A stretch of 54,035 bases of DNA from Alkalibacterium sp. AK22 (GTDB lineage Bacteria > Bacillota > Bacilli > Lactobacillales > Carnobacteriaceae_A), in NCBI RefSeq assembly GCF_000585255.1, contig NZ_JANL01000018.1:1-54035 (forward strand). The letters run 5' to 3'. The position numbers were made by a program, and so were the translations under genes. Positions within the stretch are counted from its first letter, which is position 1, and the number at the start of each line of letters is the position of its first letter. Below the pieces are notes generated by a model that was not told where the DNA came from, searched no databases, and saw only the letters and a list, made by a program, of their open reading frames with translations. Positions 42,697-51,945 of the stretch are shown here, in pieces.

Positions 42697-44091
42697 CTAA
42701 GCTGTAACAGCTTCTCCAGAGGTTTCTGTGTCAGCTTCTGCAGCTCCGGCTTCTTGACGGACCAGTTCTTTATCGTATGCTTTGATGAATGGATAGTAAA
42801 TCACAAAAGCAGAGACTACACCAATCAGTGCAACAATAATGGCTCTCCAGTCACCACCTGTACCGATATAGGCACCGATACCAACCGGCGACGGCCATGG
42901 AAGCAGGGCAATCAGCGGATTGATCAGCTCAAGCGAAATGGCAAAGTAAGCAATCGATGCACTCACCATTGGCGCCAGGAAAAATGGAATCGCCAAGTAA
43001 GGATTGTAGATCAGCGGCAGACCGAATACCAGCGGCTCATTGATGTTAAAGAGCGATGGGATTAGGGCTGCTTTTCCGATTGCTTTCAGCTGTTCTGATT
43101 TAGCCAGGAAAGCAATAAAGACAGTCATCAGAAGAGTTGCTCCGGACCCACCGACAGTTACGAACGCATTGTTGAATTCTCCGGCTAGTGGGATGTTGGC
43201 TCCGGCTGCATTAGCAGATAGGTTGGCCAGAGTGATTGGCGTGATCAAAGCAAAGATGATGTTCGCTCCGTGAATACCGACCAGCCACAATGCGTGGACC
43301 AGGAAGTAAATCACCATGACACCTAGCCATGTGCTTGTCAGTTCAGTAACAAAGCCGAATGGAATCTGAATCAGCTGGAAGATATCTGTATTGAATACAA
43401 CCAGAACCCCGTTGATCACAATAACTGCAAAGGCAACAAGAAAAGCCGGGATTAGAGCAGTGAAGGCTCTGGATACACCTGCAGGCACTTCATCCGGCAG
43501 CTTGATAATCCAGTTTCTGGCCACACACAAGCGGTAGATTCTGACAGCTAGAACAGCCATGATGATACCTGTAAAGATACCCGTAGTTCCCAGACGTTCG
43601 ATACTGCCGCCGATGCGCCAGCCATTGACGATACTTTCTTCATCGGTCAGGCTCGTGATGGTATTGACTACGCCCCCTTCAAAAATCAGTTCAGGAATGG
43701 TCATGAAGAAAGCGAACATAGCTAGGAGGGCGCCGTTCAGGCCATTCATGTTCAAGTCGTCTTCTTCACCGATGATCTGGGCATATTCATACCCCAAGCT
43801 GACATTAAAGAACAGCGCCAGAATACCCATAGTCATCGTATTTGCCAGCATGTACAAATCACTGAAACGGAAGAATGTCGCGTTAAAGATATTCTCCAGG
43901 AAAGGGAAAGTCAGGGGCAAAACGTTAAAGACCAGAAACATCGACCCGACGATTGTAAAAGGGATGGTCGCTAGCCCGGCCCCCATGATGGCGCGGACAA
44001 CTTTTAGCTGCGCCACGGTACCTAAAGGCCCCATCAGAAATTTTTCTAACAGTTGAAACAGTTTATTGTTTTCATTCTCCATATGATTCAC
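42697..44091 (-). CDS. PTS EIIC component, lactose/cellobiose family
   Basis: A 464-residue permease with about ten hydrophobic segments. FLMGPLGTVAQLKVVRAIMGAG at the start, HALWLVGIHGANI near residue 265, and the PSLFNINEPLVFGLPLIYNPYLAIPF motif near 345-370 (the NEP-type active-site region) are characteristic of CelB. It imports and phosphorylates a beta-glucoside or related disaccharide together with the EIIB and EIIA of the same operon. The start overlaps the upstream 166-residue gene by 20 bp (ATG 44091) or 11 bp (ATG 44082). The acidic tail (EAGAAEADTETSGEA) is unremarkable. The operon has no phospho-beta-glucosidase. Confidence 0.93.
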   Translation of the reverse strand: MNHMENENNKLFQLLEKFLMGPLGTVAQLKVVRAIMGAGLATIPFTIVGSMFLVFNVLPLTFPFLENIFNATFFRFSDLYMLANTMTMGILALFFNVSLGYEYAQIIGEEDDLNMNGLNGALLAMFAFFMTIPELIFEGGVVNTITSLTDEESIVNGWRIGGSIERLGTTGIFTGIIMAVLAVRIYRLCVARNWIIKLPDEVPAGVSRAFTALIPAFLVAFAVIVINGVLVVFNTDIFQLIQIPFGFVTELTSTWLGVMVIYFLVHALWLVGIHGANIIFALITPITLANLSANAAGANIPLAGEFNNAFVTVGGSGATLLMTVFIAFLAKSEQLKAIGKAALIPSLFNINEPLVFGLPLIYNPYLAIPFFLAPMVSASIAYFAISLELINPLIALLPWPSPVGIGAYIGTGGDWRAIIVALIGVVSAFVIYYPFIKAYDKELVRQEAGAAEADTETSGEAVTA

Positions 44092-44572
44092 TCACTTTCA
44101 TTGATTGTTTAAAGGTGTTGAATAGTCTGAACCCTCTGTCTTTATTCCTTGCGATCGCCTGTAATTTTTTCAGGCAAAGCCCGCTGATCAATAAACCAAG
44201 GGCCAATAAACTGACAATCGCCGTCCTCCCCTGACTGCTGTCATTTAAAAAAGGGAAAACCCTAGAATAAAAGCCGCTGTGAAATGAAAAAACGATGAGC
44301 AGACTATTCATGATCAGCTGAGACAAAAAATAGAGTCTGGTTTTCTTTAGAGTGATCTTCTGAGAACTGCTGTACAGTACGATAAATTCATGAATTGAAA
44401 ATAAAGCCAGGAAAATCATGACAACGGGCAGAAGGACAAACAAGTTTCTTCCTGGAAGACTGAAAATCATCCAGTTCAGATTGGCAAAGAAAAACAGTGC
44501 CAACGCATACCTCAGCATAATGTAGCGGTTAAATCGCATGTTCTTCATTGCCAGTTTCTGTCTTGCATCCAT
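44072..44572 (-). CDS. Small membrane protein of the PTS operon, unknown function
   Basis: A 166-residue protein with four hydrophobic segments (about residues 18-36, 44-66, 82-98 and 119-135) between charged ends. I do not recognise a characterised family. The position between EIIA and EIIC, with overlap into EIIC and a start four bases after the EIIA stop, shows it is translated with the PTS. Similar small membrane proteins do occur in such operons and are sometimes labelled as PTS subunits without evidence. It might assist or regulate the EIIC, but nothing in the sequence proves that. It has no His or Cys active-site motif of a PTS phosphocarrier. Confidence 0.75.
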   Translation of the reverse strand: MDARQKLAMKNMRFNRYIMLRYALALFFFANLNWMIFSLPGRNLFVLLPVVMIFLALFSIHEFIVLYSSSQKITLKKTRLYFLSQLIMNSLLIVFSFHSGFYSRVFPFLNDSSQGRTAIVSLLALGLLISGLCLKKLQAIARNKDRGFRLFNTFKQSMKVSESYGE

Positions 44573-44575
44573 TTT

Positions 44576-44899
44576 TTAGCTCACCTCATCAAGTTTTTGG
44601 TAGAGATACAGCATCTCCAGAGCTACCTCACGAATCGTCATAGTAGTCATCAGATGATCCTGTGCATGAATCATGATGACATCCATGTTCACATCTTCTC
44701 CATTAGCGTAGTTATGCAGCAAAGACGTCTGTGACTTGTGTGCTTCCGTCAAGCTGTCATTCGCCTGCTCCAATTTTTCCTTGGCATCTTCAAAATCACT
44801 TTCACGCATGGATTTGAAGCCAGCATGCACCAGTGTACGGGCATCTCCGCTCTCCAAGATAATTTTAAATGCGACTTCCTGTATTTCTGCTGTTTCCAT
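44576..44899 (-). CDS. PTS EIIA component, lactose/cellobiose family
   Basis: A 107-residue all-helical trimeric phosphocarrier of the LacF/CelC type. IILESGDARTLVHAGF near residues 13-28 and MIHAQDHLMT near 76-85, with His78 as the expected phosphorylation site. It receives phosphate from HPr and passes it to the EIIB. The ATG at 44899 follows GGAGA by eight bases, 16 bp after the regulator gene. Normal length and complete. Confidence 0.94.
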   Translation of the reverse strand: METAEIQEVAFKIILESGDARTLVHAGFKSMRESDFEDAKEKLEQANDSLTEAHKSQTSLLHNYANGEDVNMDVIMIHAQDHLMTTMTIREVALEMLYLYQKLDEVS

Positions 44900-44914
44900 A
44901 ATAATCGTCTCCTT

Positions 44915-46912
44915 CTATACAAGTAATGATAATAGTGTTTCTTTAAATGTTGGATAATCTTTTGCCTGAATCAGTTCCTCCAAGTAGGACTCATTTTCTA
45001 GTACTGGAAGCAAGGCCTTACTGACCTGGTCCAGATGAGAATGACCAAACCGGTCAGGAACCATTAAAATAGTCAGCTGGACCTGTTCGCTGACCCCGTC
45101 CCAGTTGATTCCATTGGGCGTGACTAAGACAGCAACTTTGGAAAAGTCCCCTACCCCCTCAACCGGATGCGGAACCGCAATATGCTTAGTGAATACAACC
45201 GAACTGAAGCCTTCTCTAAGCCTAAGCTGGCGATTCAAAAAGTCAGCATCAATCTGCTCATCTACACGCGTACATTTTTCGATGAGTACTTCTACCGCTT
45301 CTTCGCGATCCATAACCGTATCAGAAACCTCGAACAGCTCCGGGCTGAAATAGGTGTCAATCAGTCGGCTGAGCTGATGGCGATTCTGTTTGTTCTCAGA
45401 AGAATCCATCTGCTTGAATGCCTTCTGCTGGCCGATGATCCGGTTGATGGACTGGATATCTTCCTGATTCAACAGCACACTCACATTGACTACAGGGATA
45501 TTGAAGACGACATTGGATAAATCAATGGATGAGACAATCAAATCCACACCTTCCAAAAGCTGATCACTGATTTCGTAATAAGAAATCACATTTTTAATAT
45601 CCAGCTTCGAACCGAGCTCATTTTCAAGCCGGACCTTGAGCATCTGGGAACTACCGACACCCGTCGCACAGATTACCAGTGTATTTAGCTTGTCTTTTCG
45701 GCTGTCTCTTTCCAGCGCGGCAATGATATGCAGTGATACATAAGCCCATTCGTCTTCTGTGACTTGAAAGGCTTGAAGTTCAGGCATCTTAGAGAAGTAA
45801 TGTTGGGTCAGATCCAGCTCCGCCTGATAATTGGCTTTCATCTCACTCAGAAACGGATTCTTCATTTTGTTCTTGTTTCTAAGCCGGTTTAGAAAGGGGC
45901 CAAAGTGATCAGACAAACCATTTAGTAATACCGGATCTCCTATCAGGTTTACACCTAAATCCTTGTCCATTTCCTGAAGCACATCTAGAAGCTGCTGCTC
46001 AACAGAGCGCTCCTCAGCCCGCTCAGGAGCTGACACGATCTGTGCCCGCTTGTTTTTCAAGTGCAAGGCAATATTATAAATTTCTTCATCCGGCAGTTCG
46101 ATATGAGCACTCTTTCTCAGACGGTCAACAATCCGTCTGGACGTCTCATGTTCTGCTTGGTAGCGCGTGGGATCAAATTGCTGATCGAAGTTGATCTGAT
46201 ACCCTTCTTCGACCCGCTTGAGCGCCAGTGCAATATGGATCACGATATTTAGCATAACCGTATCACTCAGTTTCAAATCGGCATTGCGGCATTCGTCCAG
46301 AACAATCAGAAGAATTTCTTCCGAACTGATTGTGGTCAGAAGTTTTGAAATTTCGCCCAGACACTTCAAGTTGTTCTGCAAGCGTTCGACAAAAAAGTAG
46401 TTCATAATAAAGTGCCGTTTGTTCTGCTCTTCTCCCTCAACGGACATCCCGCTCTTTTTGCTTGTCTTAAGGAAAAGATCATAAGGCTTAAGTTTATGAT
46501 TAATTTCAAATACATCGTTCAGCAGAGTGGAATAAGAAACAGCTAAATCAGACATCAGTTCCTCAACAAACAGCTGATTATCACCAAAAAAGAATCGCCT
46601 TAAAATAAAATACTGCCGGTCACCTGTTTCTTCTATTCGGCTGATATCTGCTTTTTCATTGAGAGCTTCTTTGTTGGCTTGATAAAACAGTCGGAAAGCG
46701 TTCTCATTGCGGACCTCAAAAGTGAACCCATGACCGGGTATCGACACAATCTGAGCGATCTTAGCGTCCATCACTTCATTTAACTGACGAATGTACTTTC
46801 TTGCCGTCTTGTCGGTGACCCCCAGTTTTTCAGCAATCGTCTGACTTTTCAGGTACGTTTCCTTGGACTGTTTCATCAGTTCCAGAATCATAATATCTTT
46901 TTGATTCAGCAC
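44915..46912 (-). CDS. PRD-type activator (LicR-like) with EIIB-like and EIIA domains
   Basis: A 665-residue regulator. N-terminal HTH_11 (KSQTIAEKLGVTDKTARKYIRQL near residues 21-43), a second winged region, two PRDs (conserved His in NIVIHIALALKR near 225 and ISLHLKN-like NIALHLKNKRAQI near 285), an EIIB-like domain with TLVICATGVGSSQMLKVRL near 410, and a C-terminal EIIA with HIAVPHPVEG near 580. It should activate the cellobiose-type PTS when sugar is available and be controlled by phosphorylation. The start is GTG at 46912 with AGAGG ten bases upstream. It lies between the EIIB and EIIA genes, co-transcribed. A 20-bp palindrome before the operon is its likely target. Confidence 0.92.
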   Translation of the reverse strand: MLNQKDIMILELMKQSKETYLKSQTIAEKLGVTDKTARKYIRQLNEVMDAKIAQIVSIPGHGFTFEVRNENAFRLFYQANKEALNEKADISRIEETGDRQYFILRRFFFGDNQLFVEELMSDLAVSYSTLLNDVFEINHKLKPYDLFLKTSKKSGMSVEGEEQNKRHFIMNYFFVERLQNNLKCLGEISKLLTTISSEEILLIVLDECRNADLKLSDTVMLNIVIHIALALKRVEEGYQINFDQQFDPTRYQAEHETSRRIVDRLRKSAHIELPDEEIYNIALHLKNKRAQIVSAPERAEERSVEQQLLDVLQEMDKDLGVNLIGDPVLLNGLSDHFGPFLNRLRNKNKMKNPFLSEMKANYQAELDLTQHYFSKMPELQAFQVTEDEWAYVSLHIIAALERDSRKDKLNTLVICATGVGSSQMLKVRLENELGSKLDIKNVISYYEISDQLLEGVDLIVSSIDLSNVVFNIPVVNVSVLLNQEDIQSINRIIGQQKAFKQMDSSENKQNRHQLSRLIDTYFSPELFEVSDTVMDREEAVEVLIEKCTRVDEQIDADFLNRQLRLREGFSSVVFTKHIAVPHPVEGVGDFSKVAVLVTPNGINWDGVSEQVQLTILMVPDRFGHSHLDQVSKALLPVLENESYLEELIQAKDYPTFKETLLSLLV

Positions 46913-46933
46913 ATTTCTTCATCCTCTATTGAT

Positions 46934-47248
46934 TTAGATGTTCTCTTCGATCAGTTTTGCCATTTTTTCGATACCCATTGGGATCGGAACATAAGCCTGT
47001 GGCGGAATGTTAACGATGGGCTTGTTTTTCTTTTTGGTCAGTTTTTCCAGGTTGTTGAAGTACATTTTAGTCTGCGGGCTTACCATGTAGAGGTCAAATT
47101 CGTCTTTTTCAATCATTTTAGCCCCTTGCGACTGGCTGGTTGCATCCAGTTCGATATCTTTACCTTGCGCTTTAAAGTGGTCTGTGGTTTTTTTAGCAAT
47201 CAGTGACGATGACATGCCACCTGCACAAATAATCAATGCTTTTTTCAT
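46934..47248 (-). CDS. PTS EIIB component, lactose/cellobiose family
   Basis: A 104-residue phosphocarrier of the CelA type. KALIICAGGMSSSLIAKK has the phosphorylated Cys at residue 8 in a P-loop; the C-terminal YVPIPMGIEKMAKLIEENI is typical. The ATG at 47248 has TAGGAGG nine bases upstream; the frame reaching 47317 would run into the promoter region and is not used. It is the first gene of the operon (EIIB, regulator, EIIA, membrane protein, EIIC). Confidence 0.93.
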   Translation of the reverse strand: MKKALIICAGGMSSSLIAKKTTDHFKAQGKDIELDATSQSQGAKMIEKDEFDLYMVSPQTKMYFNNLEKLTKKKNKPIVNIPPQAYVPIPMGIEKMAKLIEENI

Positions 47249-47287
47249 AATGTGTTGCCTCCTAAGATTTGATAAGTCAACTATATA

Positions 47288-47302
47288 ATGAAACGGTTTC
47301 AA
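47288..47302 (-). promoter_or_regulatory. cre-like site TTGAAACCGTTTCAT
   Basis: On the minus strand it fits the catabolite-responsive element WTGNAANCGNWNNCW with one mismatch. It lies 40-54 bp before the EIIB start and overlaps the likely promoter (TTATAT just downstream as -10, weak -35), so CcpA would repress the operon. Confidence 0.6.
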
Positions 47303-47317
47303 CGTATACATAAGCAT

Positions 47318-47337
47318 GTTCCGTTACGTAACGGAAC
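47318..47337. promoter_or_regulatory. Perfect 20-bp palindrome, probable activator site
   Basis: Arms GTTCCGTTAC and GTAACGGAAC meet exactly. It lies just upstream of the -35 region of the PTS operon, the usual place for a PRD-type activator. Assignment to the regulator at 44915-46912 is inference. Confidence 0.6.
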
Positions 47338-47719
47338 CTATTTATCCAAGCAAGAAAACGCCCAGTTACAATCTGCGAATAATTTTATATCCGGTGTCCT
47401 GATTTAAAAGGTAGACCACAATTAGGCAGTGGTTCCTAGCTATCTATATAAAATAAGCCCTATACAGTATACCTATCCCGTCTGATAAAGACTACCCTTT
47501 AAGCCATTCTTTAATGACTGTCATTTTCTGGTCCTATCCCCCGTTTACTCAAGAATACCTTATCTGAGTCATATTATCGGTGGTCCTTGGTCAAATCTAT
47601 GTCTTCGTGCTGCACTCAAGTTCCACATACATGTCATAAGCATTCGCTTTGCATGTCAAAGAACGTGTTAAAAAAGTCATATATTACTTGCTTATTGGAT
47701 CCCTTGAGCGCCCTTTTCT
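47338..47719. other. Divergent intergenic region, no gene seen
   Basis: No open frame with a ribosome site. A short stem ACCAC/GTGGT near 47415-47432 is the only structure noted. No riboswitch consensus was recognised. Confidence 0.5.
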
Positions 47720-47728
47720 TGCTATAAT
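47720..47728 (+). promoter_or_regulatory. Extended -10 promoter of the polysaccharide synthase operon
   Basis: TGCTATAAT, a perfect extended -10 box, 45 bp before the ATG at 47774. No convincing -35 box. Confidence 0.6.
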
Positions 47729-47742
47729 CAAAGTAACTTAAT

Positions 47743-47773
47743 AAAGGAGGAATAATTAAAGGAGGAATAATTA
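47743..47773 (+). repeat. Tandem duplication of the ribosome binding site
   Basis: AAAGGAGGAATAATT is present twice in direct tandem (47743-47757 and 47758-47772), giving two strong Shine-Dalgarno sequences. The second is eight bases from the ATG, the first 23 bases. Confidence 0.9.
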
Positions 47774-50020
47774 ATGGAAAAAGTCCCGCGAAGAAAAAAA
47801 CTGATTTATCTGGCAGCTTTTATATTCTCCGGCATTTACTTAACCTGGCGAGGTTTATATACACTCCCAATCAACGAAACACTTTTCGCCCTGGTCTTTG
47901 GCGTATTACTGTGGCTGAGTGAAATCGTTTCAAATTTTACAGCGATTATTCTGATTTGGAGCCGAAACAAAGCTAAAGAGATTGAGCTACCAGTCATTGC
48001 AGACGAGGATTATCCCCATATCGATGTGCTGATTGCGACACACAATGAAGAACCCGAGCTGCTAAGGAAAACGGTCAATGCCTGTACCCGCATGACTTAT
48101 CCTGATTCCGCAAAGGTTCATATCTATATCTCAGATGACCAGTCAAGAAAGGAAATTAAAGCGCTCGCTGAGTCTTTTAATGTCGGCTATATTGGCTTAA
48201 CTGGAAACAAACATGCCAAGTCAGGTAATTTGAATAATGCACTGAATCAGACAGCCTCTCCTTTGGTAGCGACTTTTGACGCCGATATGATTCCTTATTC
48301 CAATTTTTTACTTGAAACAGTCCCTTACTTTGTTGAAAATGCTGCACAAATCAAAGAAGGCGAGTCCGTCAAGCCCCTTGGCCTGGTCCAGACTCCCCAG
48401 AGTTTTTATAATGCAGATTTGTTTCAGTATAATCTTTTTTCTGAAAAGTCCATCCCCAATGAGCAGGACTTTTTCAGCCGCGAAGTAAATCTAATGAACA
48501 ACGCCCATGATGCAGCCGTTTACACAGGCTCCAACACAGTTATCTCCAGACAGGCGATTGAGGACGCTGGCGGCTTCCCTACCGATACCATAACAGAGGA
48601 TTTTGAACTGGGTGCGCTCATTAATACAGCCGGCTATAAAAACATCTCGACTAAAGAGCCCATGGCCAGCGGTCTGACCCCAACAGACATCCCAAGTGTG
48701 TTAAAACAGCGCATTCGCTGGGCCAGAGGTGTTGTACAGAGCGTACATAACCTGAATCTCTTATTTAACCGCAAGCTGTCAACGGCCCAAAAACTGGTCT
48801 ATTTAAACGGTTACTTATACTGGTGGTCTTTTTTCAGACGGATCATGTATATACTGGCTCCGATTTTGTTTACCGTCTTCAGTGTACGCGTAGTGGATAC
48901 CAGCTTTTGGATTCTATTAGTGATGTGGCTGCCCAGTTACTTCTTTTTGCATTTGTCCATGCAGGATATTTCCAGTATGATCCGGACCCAGAGATGGGGA
49001 GAAGTGCAAGAAACCATTTTTGCTCCTTATTTGATCCTGCCCGTTTTTTTACAGACCATCGGCTTCAAGGAAACAACCTTTAAAGTCACCAACAAAAACG
49101 CTACACAATCAAGGCGGGACTTGCTTTTTATCATTCCCCATCTAATTCTATGGATTCTGGCTCTTTATGGTCTAGTCTCATTCAATTGGGGAAAGTATGG
49201 TTCAGAAATGATGTATGGAAGTATCATCAGTTTCTGGCTACTGACCCACCTGTTTAACTTAACTTTTGCAATATTGTTTTACCTGAACCGGCCTTATTAC
49301 CGCAAACAGGAACGCTTTCCGAGAAAAGTTCCTGTAAAAATAGAGTCAAGCAGCCGCACACTTGATCTCTTTACACATGACCTATCCGAAAACGGCCTGT
49401 CTTTTAAGTCCGACTATCCCTATTATTTTGAACCGGATGAAGAGCTGAACATAACCATCGAGCAGGCTCCTTATCGGTCGACCTTTACAGGCAAGCTGGT
49501 GCGCGTGTTCAAGCAGGATGACCATTGGGTTTACGGCCTGGAAACGTGTGAGATTGAAGATGAAGACGAACTGAATTACCTACAGATTATCTACGATGGC
49601 TTCAACGAGTACTTGCCGATGTTTTATGACAAATGGGTCACACACATCGATCGCCTAGTAGAAAATGTACAGCGACGGGTTAGCAAAAATAAGACAGGAC
49701 CTTTGCCTGTTTCTCTTTATCCTGAAATCCAGTCGGGCCTTCCTGTTCAGTGTCAAGGAAAAGACTATCGCCTTCTGTCTTTTGACTACCATACAATCAC
49801 ACTGGATCGCCCTTTGGCGTTTGAAGGCAAACAGAACCTGACTGCTTATTGTGATGGCTTCAAGCTAGAGCTGAGCGATTCCCTTTCGACAGCCTCACAC
49901 GCGACAACATACAAAATCAATAATTTAAACCAATTAAAAACATCCGGCGCATTGAACACGTTAGTGAGTCGAATGATGAAAGGAGATTCTCTGCATGGCA
50001 CTCACACTGTTGAGGTATAG
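47774..50020 (+). CDS. Cellulose-synthase-like GT2 with PilZ domain
   Basis: A 748-residue processive polysaccharide synthase of the BcsA type. Two N-terminal membrane helices, GT2 core with LIATHNEEPELLRKT near residue 93, FDADMIP near 168 (DxD), TITEDFELG near 272 and KQRIRWARG near 311 (the Q/RxxRW product site), four to five C-terminal helices, then a PilZ domain from about residue 505. The c-di-GMP signature is visible as RKQER followed by DLSENG. It would make and export a beta-linked glucan-type polymer when c-di-GMP is bound. No bcsB or bcsZ follows. It is the first gene of a two-gene operon whose second gene overlaps by 26 bp. The polymer is not determined. Confidence 0.9.
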   Translation: MEKVPRRKKLIYLAAFIFSGIYLTWRGLYTLPINETLFALVFGVLLWLSEIVSNFTAIILIWSRNKAKEIELPVIADEDYPHIDVLIATHNEEPELLRKTVNACTRMTYPDSAKVHIYISDDQSRKEIKALAESFNVGYIGLTGNKHAKSGNLNNALNQTASPLVATFDADMIPYSNFLLETVPYFVENAAQIKEGESVKPLGLVQTPQSFYNADLFQYNLFSEKSIPNEQDFFSREVNLMNNAHDAAVYTGSNTVISRQAIEDAGGFPTDTITEDFELGALINTAGYKNISTKEPMASGLTPTDIPSVLKQRIRWARGVVQSVHNLNLLFNRKLSTAQKLVYLNGYLYWWSFFRRIMYILAPILFTVFSVRVVDTSFWILLVMWLPSYFFLHLSMQDISSMIRTQRWGEVQETIFAPYLILPVFLQTIGFKETTFKVTNKNATQSRRDLLFIIPHLILWILALYGLVSFNWGKYGSEMMYGSIISFWLLTHLFNLTFAILFYLNRPYYRKQERFPRKVPVKIESSSRTLDLFTHDLSENGLSFKSDYPYYFEPDEELNITIEQAPYRSTFTGKLVRVFKQDDHWVYGLETCEIEDEDELNYLQIIYDGFNEYLPMFYDKWVTHIDRLVENVQRRVSKNKTGPLPVSLYPEIQSGLPVQCQGKDYRLLSFDYHTITLDRPLAFEGKQNLTAYCDGFKLELSDSLSTASHATTYKINNLNQLKTSGALNTLVSRMMKGDSLHGTHTVEV

Positions 50021-51812
50021 TCTGCTTGTTTGTATTCTTTTCGGCTGGTCCAGTCTGCTCGACCGTTATTTCCCTCTTGACCGGCATATCCGTTTGTTCT
50101 TTACTCTAAGTGTCTTGACTTTGCTTTTGTATATCGGCAGTCTGCTGAATGTACTGCTTTACACGGTCTACATCCTTGCAGCTGTAGGCTTCGTCTACGG
50201 CATTTTATCCGCCAGGCAGCGACTGTATACCCAGTCGTTTCACTGGCCAAAATTTTACCAATGGTTTTTCATGCTCTATGCAGCTGTTTTTGTCACTACA
50301 CTAGCCCGCACGCCCCTTGTGCACTATGATAACTTTTCGCATTGGGGAACTTTTGTCAAATTTCTATTTACGGAAAACCGGCTAGCGACGCCGGCTGACC
50401 CTTTGATCGAGTTTTTCTCATATCCGGTAGGCAGTTCCTTGTTTGTTTATTTCACGACCGTGATTGCTGGCTTTTCCCAGCAGACCATGCTGATTGGACA
50501 GTTTATTCTTATCCTTTCAGCTCTTTACACCTGCTTTGCCGTAGTCAAAGACTTGAACAGAAGACTGCTTGTCAGTGTGGTTTTCATCTTTTTCAGTCTG
50601 TTTAATCATTTCAATATTGCCATTCGCATGAACAATTTGCTTGTAGACTTCCTGCTTCCTTTAATCGCTCTAGGAGGCATTGCTGGAATCATTACCTTGA
50701 AAAACCAGCCTCAAAAAATCGTTTTATTTACTGCTGTCACGGCAGGATTTTTGGGTATTATAAAAAACAGCGGGCTATTCTTTGTCGCTCTGCTACTTCT
50801 GTACGGACTGGCCGCTATATTCAGTCAACGCAAAGTAATCAAGTGGAAAAGGACTCTCGTTTATAGTCTTGTAATGACTGCTGGCAGCTTCCTTCCCTTT
50901 TTATTTTGGCTCATACACTTGAGCCGTTTTCCCGCTCAAAGCAAGCATGGTGTCAGCCTGGATGCTTACCAGTCCATCTTTGAAGGAAAGAATAGTGAGA
51001 TCATACAGGACATCAGCCGTAATTTTTTGACCACCCTTACTAGCCTCTCTACTCCCTCTACTCAGGGACTAATTCTGGGCGCAATGATTTTGCTTCTTTC
51101 TTCATTTGTGTTCAGCAAATATACCGACCAACCGCATAGACTGTTAAGAACAGGCATGCTTTTACTGGGGATTACTGTCCTGTATTATCTGGGCATTTAT
51201 GCGATGTTCCTGTTTTCCATGCCGATTGATGAAGCGCTGGTTTTGGCCGGCTTTGAGCGGTACGCTTCCAGTATCGTTATATTCAATTTAGGCATCATCC
51301 TCTTTGACCTAATCAGAACATGGGACGCCGCTTTTTATGTCCAAGAGATAGAAGCCAGAGACCGGACAGCTTACAAGTCCATATACAGCAAGAATGTTTA
51401 CCAGTATGCCACTGTGCTCATTACAGCTTTGGCTTTTCTGGGTATCCAGTCTGAAAATAACGGCATGCTTTATAATTTGTCTGAGGTAGACGCCTTGCCT
51501 CAAGGTCAAATCGCTGCCACTGTTGATGAGCAGTTTGTATTGTCCGATCATGCACACTTGATTGTCAGTACGGATACTGAAGCCGTCGATAACTTCCTTC
51601 TGTCAGTTGTTGGCCGTTACTATCTATACAGTCCTCATGTTACTGGGCGGGAAGACTTTGATATGGACCCTGATTTCTTTGAACGCTACTTGAATGAATA
51701 TGATACAGTCGTTCTTTTGGAGCCGCACTTCACTTTCCAGGAAATGATCTATCTTCAAACAGGACATATGATTGAACCGGGCCATTATTCAGTAGATTCC
51801 TTGTTGAACTAA
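49995..51812 (+). CDS. Polytopic membrane protein, possible GT-C-type glycosyltransferase
   Basis: A 605-residue protein with about twelve hydrophobic segments up to residue 480 and a soluble C-terminal part of roughly 125 residues. The first large outside loop has LVHYDNFSHWGTFVKFLF near residues 111-128, an Asp-containing pattern reminiscent of GT-C enzymes; YPVGSSLFVYF follows. I do not recognise an exact family. The ATG at 49995 lies within the end of the synthase gene, with AAAGGAG ten bases upstream, so it is translationally coupled and almost surely acts with the synthase, either decorating or exporting its polymer. The role is inferred from position only. Confidence 0.8.
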   Translation: MALTLLRYSLLVCILFGWSSLLDRYFPLDRHIRLFFTLSVLTLLLYIGSLLNVLLYTVYILAAVGFVYGILSARQRLYTQSFHWPKFYQWFFMLYAAVFVTTLARTPLVHYDNFSHWGTFVKFLFTENRLATPADPLIEFFSYPVGSSLFVYFTTVIAGFSQQTMLIGQFILILSALYTCFAVVKDLNRRLLVSVVFIFFSLFNHFNIAIRMNNLLVDFLLPLIALGGIAGIITLKNQPQKIVLFTAVTAGFLGIIKNSGLFFVALLLLYGLAAIFSQRKVIKWKRTLVYSLVMTAGSFLPFLFWLIHLSRFPAQSKHGVSLDAYQSIFEGKNSEIIQDISRNFLTTLTSLSTPSTQGLILGAMILLLSSFVFSKYTDQPHRLLRTGMLLLGITVLYYLGIYAMFLFSMPIDEALVLAGFERYASSIVIFNLGIILFDLIRTWDAAFYVQEIEARDRTAYKSIYSKNVYQYATVLITALAFLGIQSENNGMLYNLSEVDALPQGQIAATVDEQFVLSDHAHLIVSTDTEAVDNFLLSVVGRYYLYSPHVTGREDFDMDPDFFERYLNEYDTVVLLEPHFTFQEMIYLQTGHMIEPGHYSVDSLLN

Positions 51813-51890
51813 AGCTTTCGATTCACATTGAGCTGGTATAATGAGCTGAATAAACTGTTCCTTTGCTCTTTTAAAAAGAGGAATAAGTAA

Positions 51891-51939
51891 AGCACGATCA
51901 AATGAGAGGATGGGTATCCTTCCGTCATTTGATCGTGCT
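51891..51939. terminator. Bidirectional terminator between polysaccharide and sortase genes
   Basis: AGCACGATCAAATGA (51891-51905) pairs perfectly with TCATTTGATCGTGCT (51925-51939), with a further GGAT/ATCC pair inside. ATTTTG follows on the plus strand. It serves the convergent genes on both sides. Confidence 0.85.
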
Positions 51940-51945
51940 ATTTTG

